Source: Clostridium sp. AM22-11AC (GTDB lineage: Bacteria > Bacillota > Clostridia > Lachnospirales > Lachnospiraceae). Taken from it: DNA of 7,675 bases. Position numbers and translations under genes: made by a program. This document shows positions 1 to 7,192 of this stretch, piece after piece. The stretch covers positions 1 through 7,675 of the forward strand of contig NZ_QUCM01000043.1 of NCBI RefSeq assembly GCF_003473545.1. Reading direction: 5' to 3'. Below the pieces are notes generated by a model. The model saw only the letters and a list, made by a program, of their open reading frames with translations. It did no database searches and was not told the DNA's origin. How positions within the stretch are numbered: the first letter of the stretch is position 1; each line of letters begins with the position of its first letter.

Positions 1-10
1 AGGGCAAGTC

Positions 11-39
11 TTGCATAAGGTCCGCGGATGAATTATAAT
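11..39 (+). promoter_or_regulatory. Candidate sigma-A promoter for tex
   Basis: A perfect -10 hexamer TATAAT lies at 34-39, and TTGCAT lies at 11-16 with exactly 17 bp between them. The -35 matches the TTGACA consensus only in its first three bases, so the call rests mainly on the -10 and the spacing. Transcription would start near 46, giving a leader of about 30 nt before tex. An imperfect inverted repeat (GCAA/TTGC, 4-14) overlaps the -35 and could be chance. The window edge hides what lies upstream, so read-through from an earlier gene cannot be excluded. Confidence 0.45.
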
Positions 40-77
40 AAAACCTCAGAACGACAAAAAATATGTGAGGACTATCA

Positions 78-2234
78 ATGGATATTATTAAAGCACTGGC
101 AGAAGAACTGAATATTGGACGCCACCAGGCAGAGGCAGCTGTAAAGCTCATTGACGAAGGCAATACCATTCCGTTCATTGCCAGATACCGTAAAGAAGCA
201 ACCGGTTCATTAAATGATGAAGTTTTAAGAAATTTAGATGAACGTTTAAAATATTTAAGAAACCTGGAAGACAGGAAAGAGCAGGTCATCAGTGCTATTT
301 CTGACCAGGGAAAAATGACAGCAGAACTGGAAAAACAGATCCGTGAAGCGGCAACTTTAGTGGCAGTAGAAGACTTATATCGTCCATACAAGCCAAAACG
401 CCGTACCAGGGCTATGATCGCCCGTGAAAAGGGCTTAGAGCCTTTGGCAAATGTGATCCTTTTACAGAATTTAAAAGAACCTGTGGAAAAAGCGGCAGAG
501 GCCTATATTTCTGTTGAAAAAGGCGTAGAAAGTGTTCAGGATGCCATTAACGGTGCCATGGACATTCTTGCAGAAGGCATTTCTGACGATGCAAAATACC
601 GCACCTATATCAGAAACATTACCATGAACAAGGGACTTCTCCAGTCAACTGCAAAGGATGGGGAAAAGCAGTCTGTTTATGAGACATACTATAATTACGA
701 AGAACCGGTGAAAAAAGCAGCCGGACACCGCATCCTTGCATTAAACAGAGGAGAAGATGAGAAGATCCTTACTGTAAAGGTGGCAGCGCCAACAGAGCAG
801 ATCTTAGGATACCTGGAAAAACAGGTGATCACAAAGGAAAATCCATATACCACACCTGTATTAAAGGCAGTGATCCAGGACAGCTACAGCCGTCTTATTG
901 CTCCTTCTGTAGATCGTGAGATCCGCAGTGAACTGACTGATAAGGCACAGGAAGGTGCTATCCGTGTATTTGGAAAGAACTTAGAGCAGCTTCTTATGCA
1001 GCCTCCAATTGCTGGTAAAGTAGTATTAGGCTGGGACCCGGCATTCCGTACCGGCTGTAAGCTGGCTGTAGTGGACAGTACCGGCAAAGTATTAGATACT
1101 GTAGTTATTTTCCCAACTGCCCCACAGAACAAGGTGGCAGAGTCCAAGAAAATATTAAAAGACCTGATCCATAAATATGGCATTTCCCTGATCTCTGTGG
1201 GAAACGGAACTGCTTCCAGAGAGTCTGAACAGATCATCGTAGAGCTGTTAAAGGAATTAAAAGAGCAGGTACAGTATGTGATCGTAAATGAGGCCGGTGC
1301 TTCTGTTTATTCTGCAAGCAAGCTGGCAACAGAAGAATTCCCGAAGTTCGATGTAGGACAGAGAAGCGCAGTTTCTATTGCAAGAAGACTTCAGGACCCA
1401 CTGGCTGAACTGGTAAAGATCGATCCAAAATCCATTGGTGTAGGCCAGTATCAGCATGATATGAACCAGAAGAACCTGGGAGAAGCATTGGGCGGCGTTG
1501 TAGAAGACTGTGTAAATAAAGTAGGCGTTGATTTAAATACAGCATCTGCTTCCCTGTTAGAATATGTTTCCGGTATCAACAAGACTCTTGCAAAGAACAT
1601 TGTGGCATACAGAGAGGAAAATGGTGCTTTTAAGAACCGTAAGCAGCTGTTAAAGGTAGCAAAACTGGGTCCAAAGGCATTTGAACAGTGTGCCGGATTT
1701 ATGAGGATCACAGGAGGCGATAACCCATTAGACGGTACCAGCGTTCATCCGGAAAGCTATGAGGCAGCAGGAAAGCTGTTGGAGAAATTGGGATACACAG
1801 AAGATCAGCTGTCCCATGGCGGTTTAAATGGTATCAGCAAAAAGATTGGTGATTATAAGAAAATGGCCCAGGAAATGGGCGTAGGTGAGATCACACTTCG
1901 TGATATTACCGCTGAACTGGAAAAACCGGCCAGAGACCCGCGAGATGAGATGCCGCGTCCTGTTTTAAGAAGTGACATTATGGAAATGAAAGACTTAAAG
2001 CCGGGAATGGTATTAAAGGGAACCGTGCGAAATGTCATTGACTTTGGTGCGTTTGTGGATATCGGCGTTCATCAGGACGGCCTGGTACACATTTCCCAGA
2101 TGACAGACCGTTATATTAAGCATCCATTAGAGGCAGTAAGCGTAGGCGACGTGGTAGATGTGAAGATCTTAAGCGTAGATATGGACAAGAAGAGGATCGC
2201 TCTTACAATGAAGGGAGTAAAGGATGGTAATTGA
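78..2234 (+). CDS. tex: Tex/YdcI family S1 RNA-binding protein
   Basis: Cytoplasmic nucleic-acid-binding protein of the Tex family (Toxin expression; YdcI in Bacillus), linked to transcription and RNA metabolism; its exact biochemical role is still poorly defined. The 718 residues match the roughly 720-residue Firmicute form. Domains visible in order: helical Tex N-terminal region with TIPFIARYRKEATG at residues 30-43 and YRPYK from 101; a YqgF/RNase H-like domain from about 314 (VVLGWDPAFRTGCKLAVVD); helix-hairpin-helix repeats at about 483-550 (VDLNTASASLL, LGPKAFEQCAGF); and a C-terminal S1 domain at about 640-715 (GMVLKGTVRNVIDFGAFVDIG). The start is supported by GTGAGGA at 65-71, 6 nt before the ATG. 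It is the first gene of the visible cluster and overlaps tsaE by 11 nt. No frameshift or missing domain is seen. Confidence 0.97.
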   Translation: MDIIKALAEELNIGRHQAEAAVKLIDEGNTIPFIARYRKEATGSLNDEVLRNLDERLKYLRNLEDRKEQVISAISDQGKMTAELEKQIREAATLVAVEDLYRPYKPKRRTRAMIAREKGLEPLANVILLQNLKEPVEKAAEAYISVEKGVESVQDAINGAMDILAEGISDDAKYRTYIRNITMNKGLLQSTAKDGEKQSVYETYYNYEEPVKKAAGHRILALNRGEDEKILTVKVAAPTEQILGYLEKQVITKENPYTTPVLKAVIQDSYSRLIAPSVDREIRSELTDKAQEGAIRVFGKNLEQLLMQPPIAGKVVLGWDPAFRTGCKLAVVDSTGKVLDTVVIFPTAPQNKVAESKKILKDLIHKYGISLISVGNGTASRESEQIIVELLKELKEQVQYVIVNEAGASVYSASKLATEEFPKFDVGQRSAVSIARRLQDPLAELVKIDPKSIGVGQYQHDMNQKNLGEALGGVVEDCVNKVGVDLNTASASLLEYVSGINKTLAKNIVAYREENGAFKNRKQLLKVAKLGPKAFEQCAGFMRITGGDNPLDGTSVHPESYEAAGKLLEKLGYTEDQLSHGGLNGISKKIGDYKKMAQEMGVGEITLRDITAELEKPARDPRDEMPRPVLRSDIMEMKDLKPGMVLKGTVRNVIDFGAFVDIGVHQDGLVHISQMTDRYIKHPLEAVSVGDVVDVKILSVDMDKKRIALTMKGVKDGN

Positions 2235-2649
2235 TACTTGGGGTCCGGAGGAAACAAGGGCTTTTGGAAAGAAAATGGGACAGGAAGCAAGACCGGGACA
2301 GGTGATCTGCTTAAACGGTGACCTGGGAGTGGGAAAGACTATCTTCACTCAGGGATTTGCAGAGGGACTGGGGATCGATGAGCCGGTAAACAGCCCGACA
2401 TTTACCATTGTCCAGCAGTATGATACAGGAAGACTGCCGCTTTATCATTTTGACGTATACCGTATCGGTGATATCAGCGAAATGGACGAGATCGGATACG
2501 AAGACTGTTTCTACGGAGACGGCGTTTCTCTCATCGAATGGTCCCAGCTGATTGAGGAGATCCTTCCGGAACATGTGACAGAGATCACCATTGAAAAAGA
2601 CCTGGAAAAAGGATTTGACTACAGAAAGATACGGGTGGAGGAAAAATAA
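2224..2649 (+). CDS. tsaE: TsaE, ATPase of tRNA t6A37 biosynthesis
   Basis: P-loop ATPase that works with TsaB and TsaD in transferring the threonylcarbamoyl group to A37 of ANN-decoding tRNAs; in the family it binds the TsaB-TsaD complex and is thought to reset it between turnovers. Sequence evidence: Walker A GDLGVGKT at residues 32-39, the family motif NSPTFTI at 56-62, HFDVYR at 75-80 containing the conserved Asp77, and E105-W106 near the end of the fold. At 141 residues it is slightly shorter than the usual 150-160 but complete. The start codon lies inside tex; AAGGGAG at 2211-2217, 6 nt upstream, selects it. The 11-nt overlap with tex and the TAATG junction with tsaB suggest coupled translation in one operon. 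Confidence 0.96.
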   Translation: MVIDTWGPEETRAFGKKMGQEARPGQVICLNGDLGVGKTIFTQGFAEGLGIDEPVNSPTFTIVQQYDTGRLPLYHFDVYRIGDISEMDEIGYEDCFYGDGVSLIEWSQLIEEILPEHVTEITIEKDLEKGFDYRKIRVEEK

Positions 2650-3395
2650 TGAAAGTTCTTGGTATTGAAAGTTCATCTTTAGTAGCCAGTGTGGCACTTG
2701 TAACAGATGACATTCTCACAGCAGAATATACAGTAAACTTTAAAAAGACCCATTCCCAGACACTCCTTCCCATGTTAGATGAGATCGTAAAAATGCTGGG
2801 ACTGGACCTGGAGACTATTGATGCCATTGCAGCAGCAGGGGGCCCGGGCTCCTTTACCGGTCTTCGTATTGGCGCAGCTACTGCAAAAGGACTGGGACTG
2901 GCATTAAAGAAGTCTCTGATCCATGTACCTACAGTAGATGCTATTGCTTACAATATGTGGGGGGCATCCGGTCTTATCTGCCCTATTATGGACGCAAAAA
3001 GATGCCAGGTATATACAGGACTGTACCACATGGAAAATGGAATTGAGACGGTTATGGAGCAGTGCCCTATGGATATGGGAGAACTGATCGAACAGTTAAA
3101 TAAACAGTCTGAGCGTGTGATCTTCTTGGGAGACGGCGTACCGGTATACAAGGCCATGATCGAAGAGAAAATGACAGTTCCTTATGTATTTGCACCTGCC
3201 CAGATGAACAGACAGCGTGCATCCTGCGTGGCAGCTCTTGGTATGAAAGCTCTGACAGAAGGCTATACAGGAGCAAAAGTCCAGCCTGCAGACGAATTTG
3301 TACCGGATTACCTGCGTAAATCCCAGGCAGAAAGACAGCGGGAGGCAGAGGCTTCACCAGACGGACAGGCAGGAAAACTTCCGGGAGATTATTGA
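2649..3395 (+). CDS. tsaB: TsaB, t6A37 complex subunit
   Basis: Inactive-paralogue partner of TsaD; the TsaB-TsaD heterodimer is the scaffold of the bacterial t6A synthase. The N-terminus shows the ASKHA-type start VLGIESSSLVASVAL, THSQTLLPM at about 34-42, and the diagnostic GGPGSFTGLRIG at 64-75. The kinase-like metal-binding histidines of TsaD are absent, as expected for TsaB. The conserved family end PDYLRKSQAER is followed by about 18 further residues rich in Glu, Gly and Lys, giving 248 residues against roughly 230 for Bacillus YdiC; the tail looks unconserved. The ATG overlaps the tsaE stop by 1 nt (TAATG), with GGAGG at 2637-2641 and a 7-nt spacing. rimI follows after 36 nt. Confidence 0.95.
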   Translation: MKVLGIESSSLVASVALVTDDILTAEYTVNFKKTHSQTLLPMLDEIVKMLGLDLETIDAIAAAGGPGSFTGLRIGAATAKGLGLALKKSLIHVPTVDAIAYNMWGASGLICPIMDAKRCQVYTGLYHMENGIETVMEQCPMDMGELIEQLNKQSERVIFLGDGVPVYKAMIEEKMTVPYVFAPAQMNRQRASCVAALGMKALTEGYTGAKVQPADEFVPDYLRKSQAERQREAEASPDGQAGKLPGDY

Positions 3396-3431
3396 TCACT
3401 GTTTATTACAAGAATTGGGAGAAAGAGATAA

Positions 3432-3887
3432 ATGTGTGTAAATGAGGCTGGATCGATCCGCCTGATGGAAGAAAAAGATGTAGAACAGGTGGAAGAGCTG
3501 GAAAAACAGTGCTTTTCTGTTCCCTGGTCTGAAAATATATTAAAAGACGGGCTCACCGGCAGGTTTGATACCTACCTGGTATGGGAAAAAGACGGGATCG
3601 TAGCAGGCTACTGTGCTTTAAGAGTTCTTGCAGATGAGGGAGAGATCCAGCGTATTGCGGTCCTTCCTTCCTGGCGCCGTCATGGAATAGCCAAAAGCCT
3701 GATGGAAGCCATGATACAGGTATCTAAAGAAAAAGGGGCTGTTCAGATGTCACTGGAAGTGCGGGAAAGCAATACAGACGCCAGAAAACTGTATGAAAAT
3801 TATGGTTTTATCCAGGAAGCAGTCCGCAAAAATTACTATGAAAACCCGGTAGAAAATGCCTGCATCATGTGGAAACATGAGTTGTAA
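3432..3887 (+). CDS. rimI: RimI-type ribosomal protein S18 N-acetyltransferase
   Basis: GNAT-family acetyltransferase; RimI uses acetyl-CoA to acetylate the N-terminal alanine of ribosomal protein S18. The N-terminal pattern IRLMEEKDVEQVEELE followed by CFSVPWS (27-33) is typical. The acetyl-CoA pyrophosphate loop is RRHGIA at 82-87, preceded by IQRIAVLP. E109 in LEVRESN and Y121 in KLYENYGF align with the general base and acid residues of E. coli RimI (alignment by eye). An in-frame TAA directly abuts the ATG (3429-3431), so no longer start exists; GGGAG at 3417-3421 gives a 10-nt spacing. The 151 residues fit the family. Its place after tsaB is common, but substrate identity is inferred, since clostridial RimI homologues may act on other proteins. 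Confidence 0.93.
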   Translation: MCVNEAGSIRLMEEKDVEQVEELEKQCFSVPWSENILKDGLTGRFDTYLVWEKDGIVAGYCALRVLADEGEIQRIAVLPSWRRHGIAKSLMEAMIQVSKEKGAVQMSLEVRESNTDARKLYENYGFIQEAVRKNYYENPVENACIMWKHEL

Positions 3888-3921
3888 GAAACTACCAGTA
3901 AAAACAGGAATAAAATCCGTA

Positions 3922-3960
3922 TATAATGGAGAGGGACGGGAGACGTTCCTCTCTTTCGTT
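3922..3960 (+). terminator. Hairpin after rimI, possible weak terminator, overlapping a TATAAT
   Basis: A ten-pair stem (3929-3938 with 3944-3953, one G-U pair, GGAGA loop) is followed by TTTCGTTT, a short and interrupted U-tract. It lies 41 nt after the rimI stop, where a terminator or attenuator would fit. A perfect TATAAT sits just 5' at 3922-3927, but the -35 region at the right spacing is only TAAAAA. If that -10 were active, transcription would start inside the 5' arm and break the hairpin. Terminator and promoter readings are therefore competing. A second small hairpin (GTCAC/GTGAC, 3970-3974 and 3981-3985) follows. I recognise no riboswitch here. Confidence 0.45.
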
Positions 3961-4029
3961 TATGGTAAAGTCACGTTTCGGTGACAGGTCCGCTTACGAA
4001 AAGAGGCAGAGAAAGGCGAGGATACAAAT

Positions 4030-4272
4030 ATGAGAAAAATAGGACCAGACGGGCAGTTGGAAAGGATGATATGCAATGCCTGCGGTAAGAAACTGGCGGT
4101 CAGACAGGGGATCGTGTTAGAAGGAGCTATAAGCATTGACCACACATGGGATTATTTCTCGGAAAAAGACGGGCAGGTGGATCATTTTGACCTGTGTGAA
4201 GAGTGCTATGATCAGCTGACAGCCACTTTTAAAATACCGGTAGAAACAGAAGAACAGACAGAGTATTTATAG
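4030..4272 (+). CDS. Small protein with two CxxC knuckles, function unknown
   Basis: I do not recognise a named family. The 80-residue acidic, soluble protein has two cysteine pairs, CNAC at 15-18 and CEEC at 56-59, spaced as in a single-zinc ribbon. Between them are a hydrophobic/polar stretch (GIVLEGAISIDHTWDYF) and a His/Asp-rich segment before the second knuckle (VDHFDLCEECYDQL). No signal peptide or membrane helix is present. Coding status is supported by GAGGA at 4018-4022, 7 nt before the ATG, by paired cysteines, and by codon choice like that of its neighbours. It lies between rimI and rnz with a gap of about 140 nt on each side. Zinc binding is inference; a regulatory or protein-binding role is possible but unsupported. 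Confidence 0.8.
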   Translation: MRKIGPDGQLERMICNACGKKLAVRQGIVLEGAISIDHTWDYFSEKDGQVDHFDLCEECYDQLTATFKIPVETEEQTEYL

Positions 4273-4308
4273 CCATTCTACAAGGACAGGCTCAATTTTC
4301 CTCAGCAC

Positions 4309-4338
4309 TTGATTATTAAGCTGCAAATGTGATATGAT
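4309..4338 (+). promoter_or_regulatory. Extended -10 promoter before rnz-tsaD-ispD
   Basis: TTGATT at 4309-4314 and TATGAT at 4333-4338 are separated by 18 bp, and the -10 is preceded by TGA (4330-4332), making a TGn extended -10. Transcription would start near 4345, leaving a leader of about 69 nt before rnz. With no promoter-like sequence seen in the short gaps downstream, it could drive rnz, tsaD and ispD together. It may also only supplement read-through from the upstream genes. Confidence 0.6.
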
Positions 4339-4359
4339 TTGGAAAGTTAAATGTATGAT

Positions 4360-4387
4360 GTTCCTGCATAGAACATGCAACGGGAAC
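4360..4387 (+). promoter_or_regulatory. Bipartite hairpin in the rnz leader
   Basis: Two stacked five-pair stems are visible: GTTCC (4360-4364) with GGAAC (4383-4387), and inside it TGCAT (4365-4369) with ATGCA (4375-4379). The loop is AGAAC, and the only interruption is a three-base bulge ACG at 4380-4382. No U-tract follows, so it is not a terminator. It ends 15 nt before the rnz Shine-Dalgarno (GAGG, 4403-4406). A role in mRNA stability or translation control is inference. Confidence 0.5.
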
Positions 4388-4413
4388 ATAATGAAAGAAA
4401 ATGAGGAAAAAAT

Positions 4414-5325
4414 ATGTTAGATATATGTTTACTTGGAACAGGCGGTATGATGCCTCTTCCTTACCGGTGGCTTACATCCATGATGGCTAGGTGCGCAGGC
4501 AGCAATCTTCTCATTGACTGTGGAGAAGGCACCCAGATCGCGTTAAAAGAAAAAGGATGGAGCCCGAAGCCGATTGATGTGATCTGCTTTACCCATTACC
4601 ACGCAGACCATATCAGCGGCCTTCCAGGGCTTCTTCTGACTATGGGAAATGCAGAGCGCACAGAACCGCTGACACTGATTGGACCAAAGGGATTAGAGCG
4701 TGTGGTAAATGCTTTATGCATGATCGCTCCGGAACTTCCATTTGACCTTAAATTTATTGAACTGACAGAACAGGAAGAAAGCTTACAGATCGGTCCTTAC
4801 ATGATCGATGCGTACCGTGTGAACCATAAGGTGATCTGCTATGGATATTCGATCCGTATTCCAAGAAAAGGCCGGTTTGATGTAGACCGTGCAAGAGAGC
4901 AGATGATCCCTCAGAAATTCTGGAGCCGTCTCCAGAAAGGGGAGATCATCGAAGAAGATGGACGGACATTTACTCCGGATATGGTACTGGGAGCAGACAG
5001 AAGAGGCTTAAAAGTTACTTACTGTACAGATACACGCCCAGTTCCGGTGATCGCACAGTATGCAAAAGACGCAGATCTTTTTATCTGTGAAGGCATGTAC
5101 GGTGAAAAGGAAAAGGCAGCAAAAGCAAGGGAATATAAGCATATGACCTTTTATGAGGCTGCAAACCTGGCAAAAGAGGCTCAGCCTGCACAGATGTGGC
5201 TGACTCATTACAGCCCGTCTCTTACAAGACCGGAAGAATATATGGAGGAAGTAAAACAGATCTTTCCAAGGGCAAAGGCTGCCAGAGATGGCTGGACTGT
5301 GGAACTGGAGTTTGACGAGGAGTAA
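4414..5325 (+). CDS. rnz: Ribonuclease Z
   Basis: Zinc-dependent metallo-beta-lactamase-fold endonuclease that cuts tRNA precursors after the discriminator base, clearing the way for CCA addition. All metal ligands are visible: H61, H63, D65 and H66 in the THYHADH motif, then H138 (RVNHKV), D206 (CTDTRP) and H265 (LTHYSP), with H243 in the HMTF motif near the active site. Spacings nearly match Bacillus RNase Z (H63, H65, D67, H68, H140, D211, H269), and 303 residues fits the roughly 307-residue short form. The GEGTQ motif is at 37-41. GAGG at 4403-4406 with a 7-nt spacing sets the start. tsaD follows after 55 nt without a terminator, so co-transcription is likely. Both tRNA genes in this window lack CCA and would be expected substrates. 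Confidence 0.97.
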   Translation: MLDICLLGTGGMMPLPYRWLTSMMARCAGSNLLIDCGEGTQIALKEKGWSPKPIDVICFTHYHADHISGLPGLLLTMGNAERTEPLTLIGPKGLERVVNALCMIAPELPFDLKFIELTEQEESLQIGPYMIDAYRVNHKVICYGYSIRIPRKGRFDVDRAREQMIPQKFWSRLQKGEIIEEDGRTFTPDMVLGADRRGLKVTYCTDTRPVPVIAQYAKDADLFICEGMYGEKEKAAKAREYKHMTFYEAANLAKEAQPAQMWLTHYSPSLTRPEEYMEEVKQIFPRAKAARDGWTVELEFDEE

Positions 5326-5380
5326 CAGGTGCCCGGAGAGGACATATTCCAAGAGCACATATAAAGGATAAGGTGGAAAT

Positions 5381-6415
5381 ATGAATACAACTGCATCAGA
5401 AGATGTTTTAATACTGGCAATTGAAAGCTCCTGTGATGAAACAGCAGCTTCCGTTGTGAAAAATGGACGTACAGTACTGTCAAATGTGATCTCATCCCAG
5501 ATCGCGACCCATACGGTATATGGAGGCGTAGTGCCGGAGATCGCTTCCAGAGAGCATATAAAGGCGATCAACTATGTAATAGAGAGGGCGCTGACAGAGG
5601 CAAATGTGACTCTTGAGGACATTACAGCTATCGGTGTTACCTATGGACCGGGATTGGTAGGCGCATTATTAGTAGGCGTGGCAGAGGCAAAGGCCATTGC
5701 TTATGCTGCCCATAAGCCATTGATCGGCGTTCATCATATTGAGGGCCATGTATCTGCCAATTTTATTGAAAATCCGGATCTGGAGCCGCCTTTTGTGTGC
5801 CTGATCGTATCTGGTGGACATACCCATCTTGTGATCGTAAAAGATTACGGAGAGTTTGAGATTATTGGAAGGACCAGGGATGATGCTGCAGGTGAAGCTT
5901 TTGATAAAGTAGCAAGAGCAGTAGGCTTAGGCTATCCAGGTGGTCCAAAGGTAGATAAGGCAGCAAAAGAGGGAAATCCACATGCTATGGAATTTCCGCG
6001 GGCAAAAGTAGCAGACTCTCCTTATGATTTCAGTTTCAGCGGCTTAAAATCTGCAGTGCTGAACTATATTAACCATGCAAAAATGACAGGGGAAGAGATC
6101 TATGTGCCGGATCTGGTAGCCTCTTTCCAGAATGCAGTGGTAGATGTCCTTGTAAGCAGGGCTATTACTGCAGCTAAAGAATATGGCTATAAGAAGCTGG
6201 CTATTGCAGGCGGAGTGGCTTCCAACAGCGCTCTTCGTGCAGCTATGAAAGAAGCCTGCGATAAGAACGGTATTACATTTTATCATCCATCTCCTATTTT
6301 TTGTACCGATAATGCAGCCATGATCGGTGCAGCGGCTTACTATGAGTATAAAAAGGGAAATCGCTCCGGATGGGACTTAAATGCAGTTCCAAATTTAAAA
6401 TTAGGGGAAAGATAA
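5381..6415 (+). CDS. tsaD: TsaD, tRNA threonylcarbamoyladenosine synthase catalytic subunit
   Basis: Catalytic subunit (formerly Gcp/YgjD; Kae1 family) that transfers the threonylcarbamoyl group from threonylcarbamoyl-AMP to A37 of ANN-decoding tRNAs, working with TsaB and TsaE. The N-terminus has the family signature [15 protein letters not shown]. Metal ligands are H119 and H123 in HHIEGH and D310 in CTDNAAM. ATP/substrate-fold motifs include SGGHTH at 144-149, [10 protein letters not shown] from 167 and GGVASN at 277-282. At 344 residues it is full length. AGGTGG at 5371-5376 lies 4 nt from the ATG, with a further AAGGA at 5364-5368. Unlike the compact tsaE-tsaB-rimI-tsaD order common in Firmicutes, tsaD is here separated from rimI by the CxxC gene and rnz, and so may have its own promoter. 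Confidence 0.98.
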   Translation: MNTTASEDVLILAIESSCDETAASVVKNGRTVLSNVISSQIATHTVYGGVVPEIASREHIKAINYVIERALTEANVTLEDITAIGVTYGPGLVGALLVGVAEAKAIAYAAHKPLIGVHHIEGHVSANFIENPDLEPPFVCLIVSGGHTHLVIVKDYGEFEIIGRTRDDAAGEAFDKVARAVGLGYPGGPKVDKAAKEGNPHAMEFPRAKVADSPYDFSFSGLKSAVLNYINHAKMTGEEIYVPDLVASFQNAVVDVLVSRAITAAKEYGYKKLAIAGGVASNSALRAAMKEACDKNGITFYHPSPIFCTDNAAMIGAAAYYEYKKGNRSGWDLNAVPNLKLGER

Positions 6416-6438
6416 CAGGGAAACAGGGGTAAGAAGGA

Positions 6439-7140
6439 ATGAAAGAACATTGCACAGCGGTCGTCCTTGCAGCAGGCAGAGGCACCCGTATGGGAACACA
6501 GACAGCAAAACAGTATCTGGAATTACAGGGTAAGCCTATTCTTGTATATGCACTGGAAGTCTTTGAACAGTCAGCGGTAGTGGATGATATCCTGCTTATG
6601 ACAGATAAAGACCACGTAGAGTACTGTAAAAAAGAGATCTGTGAGAAATATGGTATAAAGAAAGTGTCAGCTGTAGCTCCAGGCGGAAAAGAACGCTATG
6701 AGAGTGTATGGAAGGCGCTGTGCATTTTAAAAGAACGGGGACAGTCTGGCTTTGTGATGATCCATGACGGTGCAAGACCTTTTATTACAGATGAGATCCT
6801 GAAACGGGTATACGAGCAGGTGCAGGTACAAAAAGCCTGTGTTGTTGGTATGCCGGTAAAAGATACCATAAAGCTTATCAACAAAGAAAAGCAGATCAAA
6901 GAAAGCCCGGACCGCTCTCTTGTATGGCAGGCCCAGACTCCCCAGGCTTTTGAGCTGTCTCTTATTGTAGAGGCCTTTGAACGTCAGCTGAAGGAGGATT
7001 GCAGCCATATCACAGATGATGCCATGGTAGTTGAAAAACAGATGGGGGTTCCTGTTTATATGGTAGAGGGAAGCTATAATAATATAAAGATAACCACACC
7101 GGAAGATCTGGTCATTGCTAGGGCATTTTTGAATGTTTAG
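6439..7140 (+). CDS. ispD: 2-C-methyl-D-erythritol 4-phosphate cytidylyltransferase
   Basis: Cytoplasmic enzyme of the MEP isoprenoid pathway: MEP plus CTP gives CDP-methylerythritol and pyrophosphate. The nucleotide-binding N-terminus VVLAAGRGTRMG (8-19) with K24 in AKQYL is intact; HDGARPF starts at H109, WQAQTPQ spans 163-169, TDDAMVVE follows, and NIKITTPEDL closes the fold near the C-terminus. The 233 residues match the usual size. AGGGG at 6425-6429 lies 9 nt before the ATG; AAGGA directly abuts the start and is too close to be the main site. The gap to tsaD is only 23 nt, so it is probably the last protein gene of the rnz-tsaD-ispD unit. No terminator is seen behind it. TarI-like paralogues exist, but no tarJ is present here and the motifs favour IspD. 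Confidence 0.94.
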   Translation: MKEHCTAVVLAAGRGTRMGTQTAKQYLELQGKPILVYALEVFEQSAVVDDILLMTDKDHVEYCKKEICEKYGIKKVSAVAPGGKERYESVWKALCILKERGQSGFVMIHDGARPFITDEILKRVYEQVQVQKACVVGMPVKDTIKLINKEKQIKESPDRSLVWQAQTPQAFELSLIVEAFERQLKEDCSHITDDAMVVEKQMGVPVYMVEGSYNNIKITTPEDLVIARAFLNV

Positions 7141-7146
7141 AAGGGT

Positions 7147-7189
7147 CTGAAAAAGAACCTGAAAAAGTTTTTGAAAAAATATAAAAAAA
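7147..7189 (+). repeat. 12-nt periodic A-tract block behind ispD
   Basis: CTGAAAAAG occurs at 7147-7155 and 7159-7167, and a variant TTGAAAAAA at 7171-7179, so the unit repeats every 12 nt; a further A7 run lies at 7183-7189. The block sits just upstream of the -35 box at 7193, where UP elements and bent DNA are found. In the ispD frame past its TAG it would read LKKN-LKKF-LKKY, but no start codon or ribosome binding site supports translation. Confidence 0.5.
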
Positions 7190-7192
7190 GTG

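Noticed and set aside
3328..3431. Possible frameshift at the tsaB end: another frame stays open past the tsaB stop to 3430
   Set aside because: TsaB already contains the conserved family end PDYLRKSQAER, the alternative frame shows no homology I can recognise, and rimI has its own start right after an in-frame TAA.
4339..4413. Riboswitch or T-box in the rnz leader
   Set aside because: The leader is only about 70 nt, has no T-box consensus, no terminator/antiterminator pair and no riboswitch core that I recognise.
5008..5571. Long minus-strand ORF spanning the rnz/tsaD junction
   Set aside because: It lies antisense to two well-supported genes, includes the intergenic gap, has no recognisable motif and shows composition expected from the complement of coding DNA.
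7147..7189. CRISPR-like or satellite repeat behind ispD
   Set aside because: The unit is only 12 nt with about three copies and no unique spacers; promoter-associated A-tracts explain it better.
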